A stretch of DNA of 64,000 bases, taken from the NCBI RefSeq assembly GCF_043290135.1, contig NC_134702.1, forward strand, positions 81,145,317 to 81,209,316. The letters run 5' to 3'. The notes under the pieces were generated by a model. It made no database searches. It was not told the origin of the DNA and saw only the letters and a program-made list of their open reading frames with translations. Origin of the DNA: Rhipicephalus microplus (lineage: Eukaryota > Arthropoda > Arachnida > Ixodida > Ixodidae). Shown here one piece after another: positions 45,937 to 57,828 of the stretch. Made by a program: the position numbers and the translations under genes. The stretch's first letter is position 1. Each line of letters starts with the position of its first letter.

Positions 45937-46472
45937 GGGTTGGGCCGCAGTGCCATGAACTAGCGGCGGTGAAAGGAGGAAACTAGACACCTCTTCTAGT
46001 CCGGCCTTGCCACTTCTCGTTTAGTCTTTGGAATGTCCGCTGGATGACGGTACAACTATATGGTGAATATACGATAAAAAGACGCGAGATGGCTGAACTT
46101 TGAGTGTTCCCTAGATGGATGGACGGACGGACAGACGCATGGATGGACGGATGGACAGACAGATAGATGTACAGATGGACGAGCTCATGGACGGACAAGC
46201 ACGCGAACAGATGAACAAATGGACGCATGGACGGATGCACGGTCGGACGGACGGCCGTATGGACGAACGCAGGGATGGACGTGCTAATGGGTGGCTGGAC
46301 GCGCGGATGAACGGAAGCACAGACGGATGGACGCACGAACGGCCGCACGAACGAACGAACGGATGGTCACACAGACGGACGCACGGGCGGATGGAAGCGG
46401 AAGCGCGGACAGACTCATGAATGCTTCGCCCCACTCATCATCATGCACTCCATGGATATGCTGTGATATTTC

Positions 46473-47349
46473 ATCGTAAGTAGGGATGGTAATTACAGAC
46501 TTAATTAACGTAAAGAGTGATGAAGTACGCACGATAATATTACCATGTGTTCATTTTTCCTAATTATGCCTATAAGAAGTAAACGAAATCACGAGGAAAT
46601 ACCACTGTGTCACCTCCTGCTAAAGTATAAATAGCCAGCTCTTAGTGTCTAAGCCCGCACAGCACTTAAATTTCATAATTTCACTCATGTTTCACATATG
46701 CTCAACACTTATCTTATAAATCTCGTCGTGCTTCCTACTAATCTATTAATTTTACCAAGTGCTATTTTTTCGCACAGCAAAACAAAGAGGGCTATGCTAA
46801 GCTCATGACAATAATGGATTCACCTTGTTCTTCCTGGGTTGTACAAGATAGAACAAGTCGACCTCGGATAGAATAGCTACTGAACATCAGGAAAAGACAG
46901 GGCCATAAATGTTCTTTCGACCAAAACCACTTTGCGAAAGATAAGTAAAGTATAACACATGCATAAGTAAGCATACACAAGAAAGTCAATGAAATTAATG
47001 CCACTACGTTTTGTGCAGGTCTGTTTAGCAGGTTCATGACAAGTACAAACTCCGAAAAGGCTCTGCTTCTCGGGCATTTCAAGCCGAAGAAAAAGTTACT
47101 GCATTTTGCAAGCGAGAGATAAAAGCACCAAAAAAACGGTAGTGTAAGATTACAAATGTATACAAGCGCGTAAAATAAAACTTATGCAAATGACGCAGAA
47201 TAATAACCACGCATAGCACCTTCATGTTATACTGTCTTCTGTATTCCTTTCCAGTTTTATATAGATGTTTTCCTCACGACACGGAATTCTCACAAAAGAA
47301 CAATGAAGAAATTTTCGGGCACAATGTGCTAATGAAGTTCAGGCCATCT
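46473..47349. other. No gene recognised
   Basis: AT-rich spacer between X copy 7 and the inverted P copy. The 96-codon minus frame (46792-47082) has a possible hydrophobic segment but no family signature. Confidence 0.5.
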
Positions 47350-47364
47350 GCATTAAAAAAATTG

Positions 47365-48040
47365 CCCGCAGCTTCCCTCGGGGGAACACTGAGGAGGATG
47401 CGGAGCATATAATTGGTTAACGGGGTGTTAAAGTGCGACTTACTTGGGTCGATGGCTAATTTGGTTAACGTGGTTGTGAAATGGGGTGTTAAATTGCGAC
47501 TTACTTGGGTCGATGGCTAAATTGGTTAACGTGGTTGTAGGAGGGGGTTTTAAATGAGTGAACACGTACACACGTATGCGAAAGGGCGGCGCTGGTCGAA
47601 GGGACGTCGATCATTGTGTTTGTGGATTCGTTGGAATTCATTTCACCGCGACCTTGGACGTCGACGCGCCGTACAAACCAACCGACGAGCGGCAACTAAG
47701 CGAGCGAGCGCCGACCTTGAGTATATATACAGCGCGACGGTGCATGCACTGTCAGTTGTCGAATGTTCGAGAAGGGGGAGAAGCGCAACGGCGCATGCGC
47801 GCGCGTCAGCTGCCGATGTTCTCGAAGCACGACGGCGCATGCGCGCGCGTCAGCTGCCGATGTTCTCGAAGCGTGACGGCGCATGCGCGCTACATCATAC
47901 AGCTAGCGAATGTTCGTGAAGAGGAGAAGCGCACGCGGTGTGTAGAGGAGGAAGGGATGCACAGATGGTGGAAGAAGGAGGAGGAAGCTTGCGGACGGCG
48001 CCGCACTACAAGCCTCGAGTATTAGATGCTCCGCATCTAA
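47365..48040 (-). repeat. Repeat P, copy 2 (inverted relative to copy 1)
   Basis: Same unit as 14480-15275, on the minus strand. It runs from hairpin AGATGCTCCGCATCT (48024-48038) through the CTTCGAGAACATCGGCAGCT units, TATATATA (47722-47729), the 46-residue frame and two GTAAGT sites (ACTTAC at 47499 and 47438) to the CTGAGGAGG end (47389). It lacks one CT-rich duplication and one 61-bp unit. Outside those, differences are a few scattered substitutions. Confidence 0.75.
47501..47641 (-). CDS. Short conserved frame in repeat P, copy 2
   Basis: Same 46-residue frame as at 14933-15073 with two changes near the C-terminus (Asn to Lys, His to Pro). Its stop TAA again lies in GTAAGT (47504-47499). 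An acceptor-like CTCCTCAG ends at 47389, giving a possible intron of 116 bp, against 177 bp in copy 1; the difference is one 61-bp unit. Conservation of start, length and donor in both copies is the only support for coding. The function is unknown. Confidence 0.3.
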   Translation of the reverse strand: MNSNESTNTMIDVPSTSAALSHTCVRVHSFKTPSYNHVNQFSHRPK

Positions 48041-48048
48041 AATAAATA

Positions 48049-48817
48049 GAATATTCTACTCCTATAACATCTTAGCCATCACCGCGTCTTCTACCAGCCA
48101 GTCTGCGTGCGCCAAGTGTTCAATGTTCTTAAATGGGTTGGGGGGTGGTGGTTAGGGGCCGTTAAAAACTAAATGCATGAAGACTAAGGAAAAAGCCGGC
48201 CTGGTGGCAATTCTCTCCTTTTTTCCGCCTACCCACTGTTCTCTCTCCCACAGTCTTTCTGCTATTGGAGACTATATATAGTATATACTTCACTTCGCTA
48301 TACTCTATACGCTCACATCCTCCTCCTCACATAGACACGCATTTTCCTGGCACTCACTACCCTTTCGCACTTTCTTGCTATACTTATTACACAAAGTCAT
48401 ACAATGCTCTACCCTCTCCTTTCCTCCTTTCCCCCTCCTTATTTAACATCACCTCTCGTCACCCTTACTTCCCTTTCCCACCACCTCGGTATGTATGACT
48501 GCTATGCATAACTGTGGTGTGCTAAGAACTGTTTGGCCTACCTTTGTTCCACCCTTTACTACGTATAAATTGGGATATCATCTGGATTCCCTCCAATGCA
48601 TTTAAAACCAAGCCGTACGGCTAATAACGTCCGGGCAATATATCATAGCTATATAGGTGTTGCGTAAATGGGTTTTTATCCCGAGTGGGATAGCGCGTTC
48701 TTCAGTGGTTATGATACTTTACAGTTTTATTGATACTAACACACTCACTGTTTTAGCCCTTTCGTTATCAGTGTTTATTATGTACACTTCTATTGCCGTT
48801 ATTCTTCAGTTATTTTG
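48049..48817. other. No gene recognised; C/T-rich stretch
   Basis: 48260-48490 is strongly C/T-rich on the plus strand (a 77-codon Pro/Tyr/Ser-rich frame results). No gene supported. Confidence 0.5.
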
Positions 48818-48952
48818 TTGATTGATGTGTGAATTCTAACGTCCAAAATTGACCGTATGATTATGAGAGCACGCGGTAATGAAGATTCCAGAAATTTCGA
48901 CCTCCTGGAGTTCTTTAACGTGCACACAAATCTGAGCACACGGGCCTAAACA
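48818..48952 (-). mobile_element. 5'-truncated Ruka-type SINE (copy H)
   Basis: TGATTGATGTGTGAATTCTA, ACCGTATGATTATGAGAG, CAGAAATTTCGACCTCCTGG, AGTTCTTTAACGTGCACACA and AATCTGAGCACACGGGCCTA are all in order, then the match stops before the tRNA head. I could not find a convincing target duplication. Confidence 0.8.
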
Positions 48953-49273
48953 GCCCCCTTGTTCACTTCTTTTGTAACCCGTAATGATGTTTGTATGTAC
49001 TAAGCATGACAAAAATTATTACGCCTTCTGAATCGATCTACCAATGTCTCATTGTTCTGCCGCTAAGAGAAGTACGTAGAGAGAGAGAGAAACTCGTTAT
49101 TATAAAAAGATTTTTGCCGACACCTATACATTGCTGCATGCTACTCTGTGTGGGAATGGTGAAAGAGACGTCAAGAGACGCTATCACTGTTTATGTTTAT
49201 GCTTAAACACTCTGGCACCTATACCCCGTCCTAACTAAATGCTATTGTGAATACTACAATTACCACGTTCTAC

Positions 49274-49470
49274 GTAAGCGATAATCTTGATTGATATGTG
49301 AGGTTTAACATCCTAAAACCACCATATGGTAATGAGAGATGCCGTAGTGGAAGGCTCCGGAAATTTTGACCACCTGGGGTTTTTTAACGTGCACACGAAT
49401 CTGAACACATGGCCCTACAGCATTTCCGCCTCCATCGAAAGTGTAGCCGCCGTAGCTGGTAAGCGATAAT
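49274..49470 (-). mobile_element. 5'-truncated Ruka-type SINE (copy I) with 12-bp target-site duplication
   Basis: The body at 49286-49458 reads from TTGATTGATATGTGAGG to ATCGAAAGTGTAGCCGCCGT and ends before the B box. GTAAGCGATAAT flanks it at 49274-49285 and 49459-49470. It lies 0.33 kb from copy H in the same orientation; the two inserted separately because their flanks differ. Confidence 0.88.
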
Positions 49471-50370
49471 ATGATTTCCTACCTTGTGTTCGAACAAACT
49501 ATGGAAAACTAAATGTCTTCTTTTCAGGCACACCACATTAAAATGCAGTGCCAGACGAAACTAAATCCTTGCCATCGGTACATAAAGTCCAATGCTTGCA
49601 CAAGAAATACTGTCTCGACGAATTACGCGAGCAGTTACAGTAACTTGCTAATCAGTCATTATTTTTTATTTAATCCGATTTGCTCTTTCCCCTTGTTTTC
49701 GTTGCGATGCATGTTTGATTGGCTGTTATTATCTTGGAATACTTAACTTTATGGTTTCTAGATGGATTCATCGCGCTTTTGTTTTGCAGTTATTTTTACA
49801 TTACTTTTGTCTTCACTTACATTGTGTTCAATTCATTTCAAAAACTTCAGGACGTCTTCGTAATGAATACTTTAGCAAGCGATTTTTTAGCTTAAATTAC
49901 CATCGTAATGAAAAATCCGTTATCAGGGTTTGTGTCGAGCCGATGATTCGACAAGCGGAGTTGTCTCCCTCAATGCTAGAACAGAGCTGATTTATTTAGC
50001 GCTAGCATGTCTATGCGTTTCATGCCCTCCCCTTTACACTACCGAGGGAAGGGAAGGGGCAACAGTTAGAGAGCGGGAGAGGGGGAGTGCTGTGACGGAT
50101 TGTATGAGTGAAGTGAAGAAGGAACACGTTGTGAATAAAAATAAAATAATGAAGCAGTGGGGAGGTGAGGGTGTACACATGTCGCCCAGTCTCGGTTCTC
50201 GAACTGGTTGTCAGAGGTTAACAATGAGAAGCTTAAAATTATTAGACGGAGGGCTTAACTCGCAGTGGCTTTCTTTGTGTATGTACCATACCGAATTGAT
50301 TTAACGGTTCCTTTAGAAACATTTATACCAACTGATCGGAATGTTTTGAACTTGCGAATAAGGTACGACT
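49471..50370. other. No gene recognised
   Basis: A 124-codon plus frame (49930-50304) and a 91-codon plus frame (49715-49990) lack domains. Confidence 0.5.
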
Positions 50371-51395
50371 CTATGTTTTATGTTTGTTCCGGACCGGAAG
50401 TCTGACTGAAGAATGTAGAGTTTGAGATTGTTGAAGTTGTGTGCTGCTACATAAAATGTTATGCCACATTTTCGGTAATTTCTTGGCCGTATTCGCGCGA
50501 TAACCGTTTATTCTAACATTGACACGCTGCCCTGTATCGCCAATGTAGTGTTTATGACAACATGAACATTCGATCATGTAGAGAACGTTTTCACAAGTGC
50601 AGGTAAAACTAGGTTTTATGTTATGAACATAATCTCTCCCAGTGCTTTTAACTATCATGTCATTTTGAAAGTGTTAGCAAGTCTTGCATCTTGGGCGGGA
50701 GCAAAGTCCTACATGGGCAGTAGAATGAGAGTTTACTTTTGCATGTACTAACATGTCCTTAAAAGTCCCGTTGCGGCGATACACGACCATTGGTACTTCT
50801 GAAAACATCTTTATAAGGCCCTCGTTGCTTGCCAATATTACATAATATTTACAACAAATATTTTTCATGTTTGGGAGCGCATTCGAGTATTTGGTCATAA
50901 ATGCTAGCGGCTGGTTGGGTTGTGCTACAGTGTTTTTTTTTTTCCTAGGTAGTGCGGTGTTGTTTTCTTATGTAGTTTACATGCTTCGTTGTAAACCTTG
51001 TTTAGGGTGTCTTGTGAGTAATTTATTTCAGCAATGTTTCCTTTAAATTACTTAAGTGGTGGACGCATTCCCCGTGGTCACTGCAGAACCATCCAATGCA
51101 CCTCGCTTGTCCGACGAAAATGTCTTGTTTGCAGTATCATGGGTGGTGATTAGTGTAATCAAGGTATTTTGGCTGTCTGTCGGCTTTCTGTAAGTCATCG
51201 TCCTTAATTGTCCTGCTTTAATAGATACTGTCGTGTCTAGGAAGTTAATTTCATTGGGAGAATGGTGCATGCTACATTTAGTACTAGGGTAAAACTTGTT
51301 ACAGTGACCAATGGTTGCGTTTAGTGCGCTTATGACATGTTCACATATTATAAATATATTGTCTGCCTAGCAGAGATAGCTAATGAAGGCTTTAC
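50371..51395 (-). pseudogene. Penelope-like element: RT end to GIY-YIG domain (broken)
   Basis: Read on the minus strand from about 51390: YLC*ADNIFIICEHVISALN, where the reverse transcriptase YxDD is damaged (a stop replaces the residue before A, and the second Asp is Asn). Then come HHSPNEINFLDTTVSIKAGQ, LRTMTYRKPTDSQ (RT thumb region), a broken middle with SRPRCKTCQHF, and CENVLYMIECSCCHKHYIGD plus TGQRVNVRINGYR, the GIY-YIG endonuclease core (50371-50658). In Penelope elements these two enzymes make and integrate the copy. Stops and frameshifts rule out function. It is a different lineage from the copy at 37718. Confidence 0.75.
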
Positions 51396-54300
51396 TGGAG
51401 ATAATTTGGTGTTCTAATATGACATGCCAGTTTTTCTGCTCTCTATATTTAATCTTGCATTCTCCCGAGCCTTCATTCAACATATGTGTTCACGTTTTTC
51501 TCTTATTTTTTATTTCAAGCTCCACTGAAGAGTTTAAAGGACTTGTTTTAGTATCAGGAAGTCCCCCGTTCATGTTGTTAACTACGTGATCTCCGAATGT
51601 AACGCACATTATTAGCGATGTTACAGTGTATGCAAATTAAACTAAACAGTATTAACTTGAATATACTTGACCTAACTATCCTGTTCATGGCAATCTATGG
51701 AATACTCTCTCACCTCGTCATTTTACTCCTGCTTATCCTCACTTTTCTTCCCGGCACTTTTGCTATCTCAATGAATGGCTATGCTATGCTGGGAGCTGCT
51801 TGGCCTATATGATGCGCATGCCCGCCAAATGTCGAGCTCTCTCTTGAAAATAGTTGAAATAAATGTTTTTCACTACCACCACCACCACCGGATGATGCCG
51901 GAGTTTTGCCCAGCGTTAACTTTGCTGTTAGAAAACATAACACCGATGTAGAGTAACGTTCAGTATGATTTCCAGCACGCTCTGCGTGTTTAGGCGTCCC
52001 AACGCCTGAACAATGGAACCGACAAACTTTAAATTGGTTCACCAAGTACCACTAACGGAGATAGTTTATTTTGCCAATTCACCAATCTGGGTGCCGATTT
52101 TCGGTGTTGACGCCATTTTAAGCCTGAACAACGCGTTAAAACTTATACCGAGTACGACCGCACACAACATTTATGCTGCGCGTATATACTGTTCTCGTTT
52201 GCATTCGTTGGTATATGTGCCCATATACATCGATGAGACATGTGCTCACAATGTGAATGTGCGAACTTATGCTCATTTAAATTGTTTCTCTCTGCCTCTC
52301 CCTCAGTTTGTGCGTACATGCATGCTCACTGCGCGTGAGTGCATGCGTTTGTGTGAGTTAGTGTAGAGGTTTATATATAGATCAGGGTAAAAGTGAGAGG
52401 CTTGCGCGCCTATCGCGTGCGCAAGCCCCTCAAGTTACAGCGAAAATCCGTTGTTGCGTGAGAGAGAACCGCTTCCTTCGGGCTCCTCTGTAGCCCAGTG
52501 CCGTGAATAATCGATAGAACGAACTTAGAACGAACGTAATCAAAGCTGCGCCCATTCCCTTCACTGCAATCTCTATCCCTGTGCAGTTTGCAAACACTAC
52601 CCACCACCAGTCATTGCCCAAACCAAGAGTGTGCTCGAACAGTAAACCGTTCACCCTTCCATGCTCTCTCAACTGTCGACTGCATCTGCACATCGGTCCT
52701 ATAAGTTTTGCCTTCCCGCCATGAATGTTCATAAAAGCAAAATTTACGGCGACGCATAACCAGTTCTATAGAGCTTCCGCTTCCAGTCGCGAGCTCAGAA
52801 CTGTTCTGCGGCTGAGCACTCTAAGCGGGAGATATAAAAGTAGTGAGCGTTCCCAATGCCAGCGCACCCGTCAACAATCATTACAACGTCGACGTCGACA
52901 AAGCAGATGCGGGGAAAAAATGAGCTTGTGTTTATTGCTTTGAACGCGAATGCTGATTTCGAGTGGAAAGGCAGTATATTACTGCTTCCGCGTATCAGCC
53001 GCGCCCGCCGAGAACAAGTGTGAGTGAAAACGCTGGAGAGATACGCCGAAACGAGATTTCGGGTAATTCAAAAAATGCCTACGACATACCCTGGTTTTTG
53101 CTTCGTCGTTTTCGCGCGCTGCGCGTCTTTCGAGTGTACATGAAAACGCACTCAGTTGAGAATCGCGTTGCAGCAGAACGATACTGGGGGTGCGGTTCTT
53201 AAAACACGAAAGCGACGTTGCGTTTCGGTACGCCGTATACTTGTCAGGCTAGTTCCGTCGTTTGGCGTAACATGTACCAGAAAGCCTTCCGCATCGGGAT
53301 GAGTCACTAAAAGGTATACCATATTCTGCAACATTAAAAAAATACGCTTCCATTCTGTATAAAAAATACGGCTTCTCAAAGTGAGATGGAGTTGTTTCCC
53401 CCCCCCCCCCCAACACGTTTCTTTAGGTAAACCATTGATTTTGGCTGGGCCTTCAGGTCTTCGCCACCTACGGAGATTCATCTGACACTTCTTCCGACCA
53501 AAGGAGATCTATTGCACGTTTCGCAAAACAAGAACACAAGGTAGCCCGTTAAACATTTCCGACCCTGAATATTTTATTATTTTCTGCATTCCCGAAACTG
53601 AAAGAAGCATGTTCCACAAACAAAACCAACAAAATAACTCAAGGTCCATTCACTCAAACATGGCTATTGATATGTCATTATTTACAATGGTCAAGTAAGT
53701 TCCAATTTATAATTTTCTCAATATTCCAGTTAACGAAGAATTTTATGACCCAACCAACAGCCTTAACACTTCTACCTTGTATCTCGATCATTTTGCGAAA
53801 ACTTAAACCCTCTTATATCAGGGACCAAAAGGAGAATGCAATTTATAATTTAAAATCCACTTTCACACGCAAAAAATGGTATATAAAGTTATCACATTTG
53901 TTAGCGTCTTTTTCTCGGCGTGTTCACACAGTACCCTACCATCAGTTTTCTTTTTTCCTTGGGGATTGTTTTTTTTTTTGCGCTGAGAGCTCTAGTTTTC
54001 AGTGTAGGTGCTTTCTCATCTCCATCATGATGGCATAACGACTATATCAGAATTGACAATGTCGTCGATGACTGCAGCCAACTAAGTTGCGTTCTAAGCC
54101 TAACAAGAACCAACAAGGATGCAGTCCAAAATAATTCATTGCCTGACAGTTTGTGCCTTATCATTGCTACGTAGCTGACCACGAGGGACAGACAGGTATA
54201 TTGCCTCGCTCGAAGAGAAGTCAGGTAGTTAGGTGAAATGAGATTACGAATTTTGCTGGTACACCTTAGCACCAGCAAGCGTGGTACCGGGTTTATTGGC

Positions 54301-55907
54301 GTATTATCGAAGAGGCATTTTCGCTAGAGTAGACATGCCAGCGGTGATGATATTGATGATGTGATCATGATGATGATGATAATGACAAAAACTAAGATGA
54401 CAATGACGACGACGACGACAAAGCATCTTTATTGTTGAAAATTGACACACGGTGAAAACTTAAAAATTCACGAGCTTTTCCTTCGCCACAGAAATAGGCA
54501 CAGGTGACGCTTGCCATGTGCATGCCTCAGATACTACTTTTCTATCTTTCTTTCACTGTTCTTTCTATCGCAATGCGTAATGCAGCCTCCGAAACGTTTT
54601 CTTCCTTGATGCCGGGAAATGCAGCCACATGCGTTCTTCGACGAGCTTTGAGCGAAACACCTTATTTGCTACTAGCAACAGCGACTGTCATGCATTCCTA
54701 TACAGGCATCAACAAAGTGTGGCAGCTTAGAATGACAAGTCACCTCGGTACAAAAGTACATTTTTATACGAGAAACATCATAACGGCGCATAAAAACACG
54801 CATATAATCGGAACACCCTTCACGTGGCTGCTTTCTGCACGCTAACCAGCGGCGTGTTTTGCAAGCACGACACCGTCATCGAGATCTGTGAGCTATAAGA
54901 GCTTCTCTTAAATTGTGCCTACAAAAGGTGCACTAGATAGTAGCAATTGTTTTCCCTGTGTTTGTTCACATCGTGGTGTTCCCACTACAGAGATGATTAA
55001 GAGCCAAGCCAATCCAGAAAACGGACAAGTCAACGTTGTCGCTGACATATACGAAGACAAAGGCCCGCCGAACACGGAAGCGAGGCAAGCCGGTCACATG
55101 TCCTGCGAGGAACAATGGTGTTTCCGCCTCGTGTTTCCACCTGACCGGATTGCAACAACAACCCGCATGCCGAGAGTGACTAATGTAATCACGCGGGCTA
55201 GGTCTCCAAACAAGGAGCAGCGCCCCTGGAGTCATTAGGCGGCCAGTGGTCACGCCGGCCAACCGAAGGATGCCGGGCCACCAATAGGTGCTTGCCGCAA
55301 GTAAACGCCACAAGCGACTGCCCTTTGTTCGTTTGCTTGGCATGTCTCAGTGCCATAAGAAGTGAACACGCGCCACCTCCCCCGCTAATACGAACGTTAT
55401 GCTCGGGGACAAGCAGTGCTGAAGTTTCCTAAGAGTAATGTCCTATAGGAGAGGCCATTCTCCCGCCGCGTGGTAGACCATTCTCCCGCCATGTTCTCCC
55501 GCTGCGTGGTAGAAATATTCGAAATAGTACTAATTCCGAATAGTATTACCCTGTGGGCTTATCTTACCGGGGTGAGAGCCTCATATGTTTAATCAAACGC
55601 GAAAAGTGACTGCTCATGTCAACAAAAGAGATGCAAAAACACTGAAAGCTCAAAGCTGAAACTAACAGCGGAGCTAGTTTTCAACTTAGCTTTTCGTAAG
55701 TTGTTGCTAATTATACCAAGCTTTTGATAGAGTGGCAAATTTTTTGCTAGTACAGTACTAAACATGGCTAGCCTTGGTTATACCTCTGCGGTTTCGGTAG
55801 GTTCCGCACTTTACGCACGTGTCACGTGGTTTTGGTGAGAACATGTGACGTGACTAACTGTTACAAGTGACGCGATTTCAGTCGCTTGAGTAGCTGTTAC
55901 GTGATTC
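51396..55907. other. Long stretch with no gene recognised
   Basis: About 4.5 kb. Visible features are (CCA)n at about 51874-51890, a run of 14 C at 53398-53411, and GAT/GAC trinucleotides at about 54344-54420. Several frames of 100-125 codons (52430-52732, 53152-53481, 54504-54845, 54966-55343) lack known domains; the minus one at 53152-53481 reads most like decayed coding (THPDAEGFLVHVTPNDGTSL). A TATA box lies at 52833. Confidence 0.45.
52833..52840 (+). promoter_or_regulatory. Possible TATA box
   Basis: TATAAAAG, a strong consensus, sits in GC-richer flanks (CTCTAAGCGGGAGA before, TAGTGAGCG after). No initiator consensus lies at the exact spacing, and no recognisable gene follows. Weak evidence. 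Confidence 0.25.
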
Positions 55908-55977
55908 ATGACGAGAACATAATCATATGGAGGTTTCCGGACGTCAAAACCCAAATATCAATCGATGACGAGAACAT
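55908..55977 (+). mobile_element. 44-bp Ruka SINE stub with 13-bp target-site duplication
   Basis: 55921-55964 holds only the SINE 3' end (AATCATATGGAGGTTTCCGG, then ACGTCAAAACCCAAATATCA and ATCG). ATGACGAGAACAT repeats at 55908-55920 and 55965-55977. It is an extreme 5' truncation with hallmarks of target-primed insertion. Confidence 0.85.
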
Positions 55978-57391
55978 GTCACGTGACAAGTTACGTGACG
56001 TTACGCAATTTCGTCCCGTGACTGCAGCTGACTATATACTCAACAATGATGGTCATTTTCTACCCGCGATGCACGACAAACCATCGACCAGCTCTGCTGT
56101 AGAAACCTTCAGCTTTTGATGACGTCACCGAAATGCGTTACGTCATTATGTCGTCATGATTACGTCATCGCATGACAATGCCGCTTGGTCTAAAGGGGGC
56201 TCATCGAAATTACGTGTGACACAGAAAGGTTTCTATATCCCTGATGCTGGAACCAGTTCACTGACACATTGTGTGCAGACTGGTTTCAAGGGTAAGGAAG
56301 AGGGGGAGGGAGAGGAAACAATACAGTCAGTTGAGAAGAAAATGGGAAATCTTTGGCAAATGCGAAAGTGAACATGTAAGGTTTTTTCGTAATACTTCCT
56401 GAACAAAAACACTTCTGCAGGCTTATCGGCCACTTTAGAGCACGCGAGCCAAACGCGCAATTCTCGCGCCATCTCGCTACAGTTTACGAAAACGCGTTGA
56501 AGTTGCTGAGCTCCGTGGGTGGCCAACGGTACATGGTGTGTATAAATGGTTTGCCGTCAGCCTATGGGAAACATACGCTGTGTAGCTCAGTAGTTTGCGA
56601 CGCACGCTGCGGAGCCAGAAGTCGTTGGTTCGACGCCCCGATATATTAAGTTTTGTTCTCTTTGTTTTTTCCAATTAGTGTACTTGTACAATTTACAACG
56701 TCATATCTGTGAAGGAACGCCATATCCGTCAGCGTAGCTGTGGTAGATCCTGGCCTAAAACACATTCGTGTGTTAAAAGAATGGTTCTATTTTGCGTAAA
56801 TATTTGTGACTTGGAACAATATTCGTTGCCTGCTAAAGCATTGCTTCAAATTAAATTAATGAGCAGCCAGCAAGGAACATAAAATGCTCCACATTTTCAA
56901 AACTCAGGCAAGACCACTTGTGCGCAGCGAACAGCTCATAACCGTCTCCGCTGCGCAGCCCTGTATGACTGGCCCGTCGCAACCCTGAACCACAGGTTGC
57001 GAGGCTTAATCACGGTAATGGGTCGTATCGAAACAAAAAAGAAATGAAGGGATATTGTCACATCGCAAAATGTTTACTGTTGTATTTATCTATTTTTCAT
57101 CATGCCGTAGGTGGATTCATATTGCAGCTACCGATGACACATAAGAGGGCTCCATGCTCTTTCAAGCTGAAAACAGGCTTTTGATACATGCGGTATCAAT
57201 AATCAGTGTTGAATGCGAAGGATGAGATGGCACGTTTTTTTTTGCACTGTGAAGGATATTTACCCACGCATTGTTATTAAAATGAGTGCCATGCTATATT
57301 AGAAACATTCTTGTGAAGGCCGGCGGTTATTGGCTTCGAGGAGATGTGCCCTAGCATGCAAACAAAGGCTTAAGTTAATTCTCTTCTCTTA
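55978..57391. other. No gene recognised; one tRNA-like head
   Basis: 56040-56170 is dense in TGACG/CGTCA phrases (ACGTGACG, GACGTCACC, TACGTCATT and similar). The rest is AT-rich. The tRNA-like segment is listed separately. Confidence 0.5.
56577..56645 (+). repeat. tRNA-like head
   Basis: A box TGTGTAGCTCAGTAGTTTGC and B box GTTGGTTCGACGCCCCG are at tRNA-like spacing. Stems pair poorly. Probably a SINE head of a third type, or a tRNA pseudogene. Confidence 0.5.
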
Positions 57392-57392
57392 T

Positions 57393-57403
57393 ATGCGAAG
57401 CAT
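57393..57403. repeat. Hairpin motif ATGC-GAA-GCAT
   Basis: A perfect short palindrome with the same GCGAAGC core as family X heads, placed directly against the tetranucleotide tract that begins at 57406. Confidence 0.6.
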
Positions 57404-57405
57404 AG

Positions 57406-57484
<79 letters not shown>

Positions 57485-57491
57485 GCAGCCC

Positions 57492-57522
<31 letters not shown>

Positions 57523-57539
57523 GATCTATCTAGCAGCCC

Positions 57540-57587
<48 letters not shown>

Positions 57588-57598
57588 GCCTGCTTGCC

Positions 57599-57682
<84 letters not shown>
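57406..57682. repeat. CTAT/CTGT tetranucleotide tract (GATA/GACA on the minus strand)
   Basis: About 80 bp of CTAT units, a duplicated AGCAGCCCGTCTGTCTGTC phrase (about 57484 and 57532), then about 140 bp of CTGT units with one CTGCCTGCTTGC interruption. On the minus strand this is the same GATA/GACA composition as the tract at 26999. Confidence 0.97.
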
Positions 57683-57683
57683 G

Positions 57684-57828
57684 AAGGGAGTTTATTAGAC
57701 CTAATTGTAAGGTAAATGTGAAGAAAGAAAAGTGGATGAAAAGATAACTTGCCGTGGGCAGAAACCGAACTTGTGACCTTCGAATAACGCGTTCGATGCT
57801 CTACCATTGAGCTACCACGGCGGCTATC
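57684..57828 (-). mobile_element. tRNA-derived SINE2, copy 2, with tetranucleotide tail
   Basis: On the minus strand: GCCGTGGTAGCTCAATGGTA (A box), AAGGTCACAAGTTCGGTTTC (B box), GCCCACGGCAAGTTATCTTT, CTTCACATTTACCTTACAAT, ending in CTCCCTTCG and then directly in (ACAG)n. The tetranucleotide tract at 57541-57682 is therefore its 3' tail or the site it targeted. Confidence 0.8.

Larger units (their letters stand above)
44953..46472 (+). repeat. Family X dispersed repeat, copy 7, split by a LINE
   Basis: 44953-45007 matches X copy 4 at 15510-15567 (GGTTGCCACGTT...CTCG, then GTGGGCGTATACC against CTGGGCGTAACC). The match resumes at 45937 with GGGCCGCAGTGCCATGAAC and runs through the core, a GGAC-type minisatellite (46115-46410) and ATGCTTCGCCCCACTCATC...CACTCCATGGATATGCTG. 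The interruption is LINE sequence. Confidence 0.65.

Noticed and set aside
53152..53481. 109-codon minus frame as a gene
   Set aside because: Some protein-like stretches but also a poly-Gly run from the C tract; no family match, so not supported.
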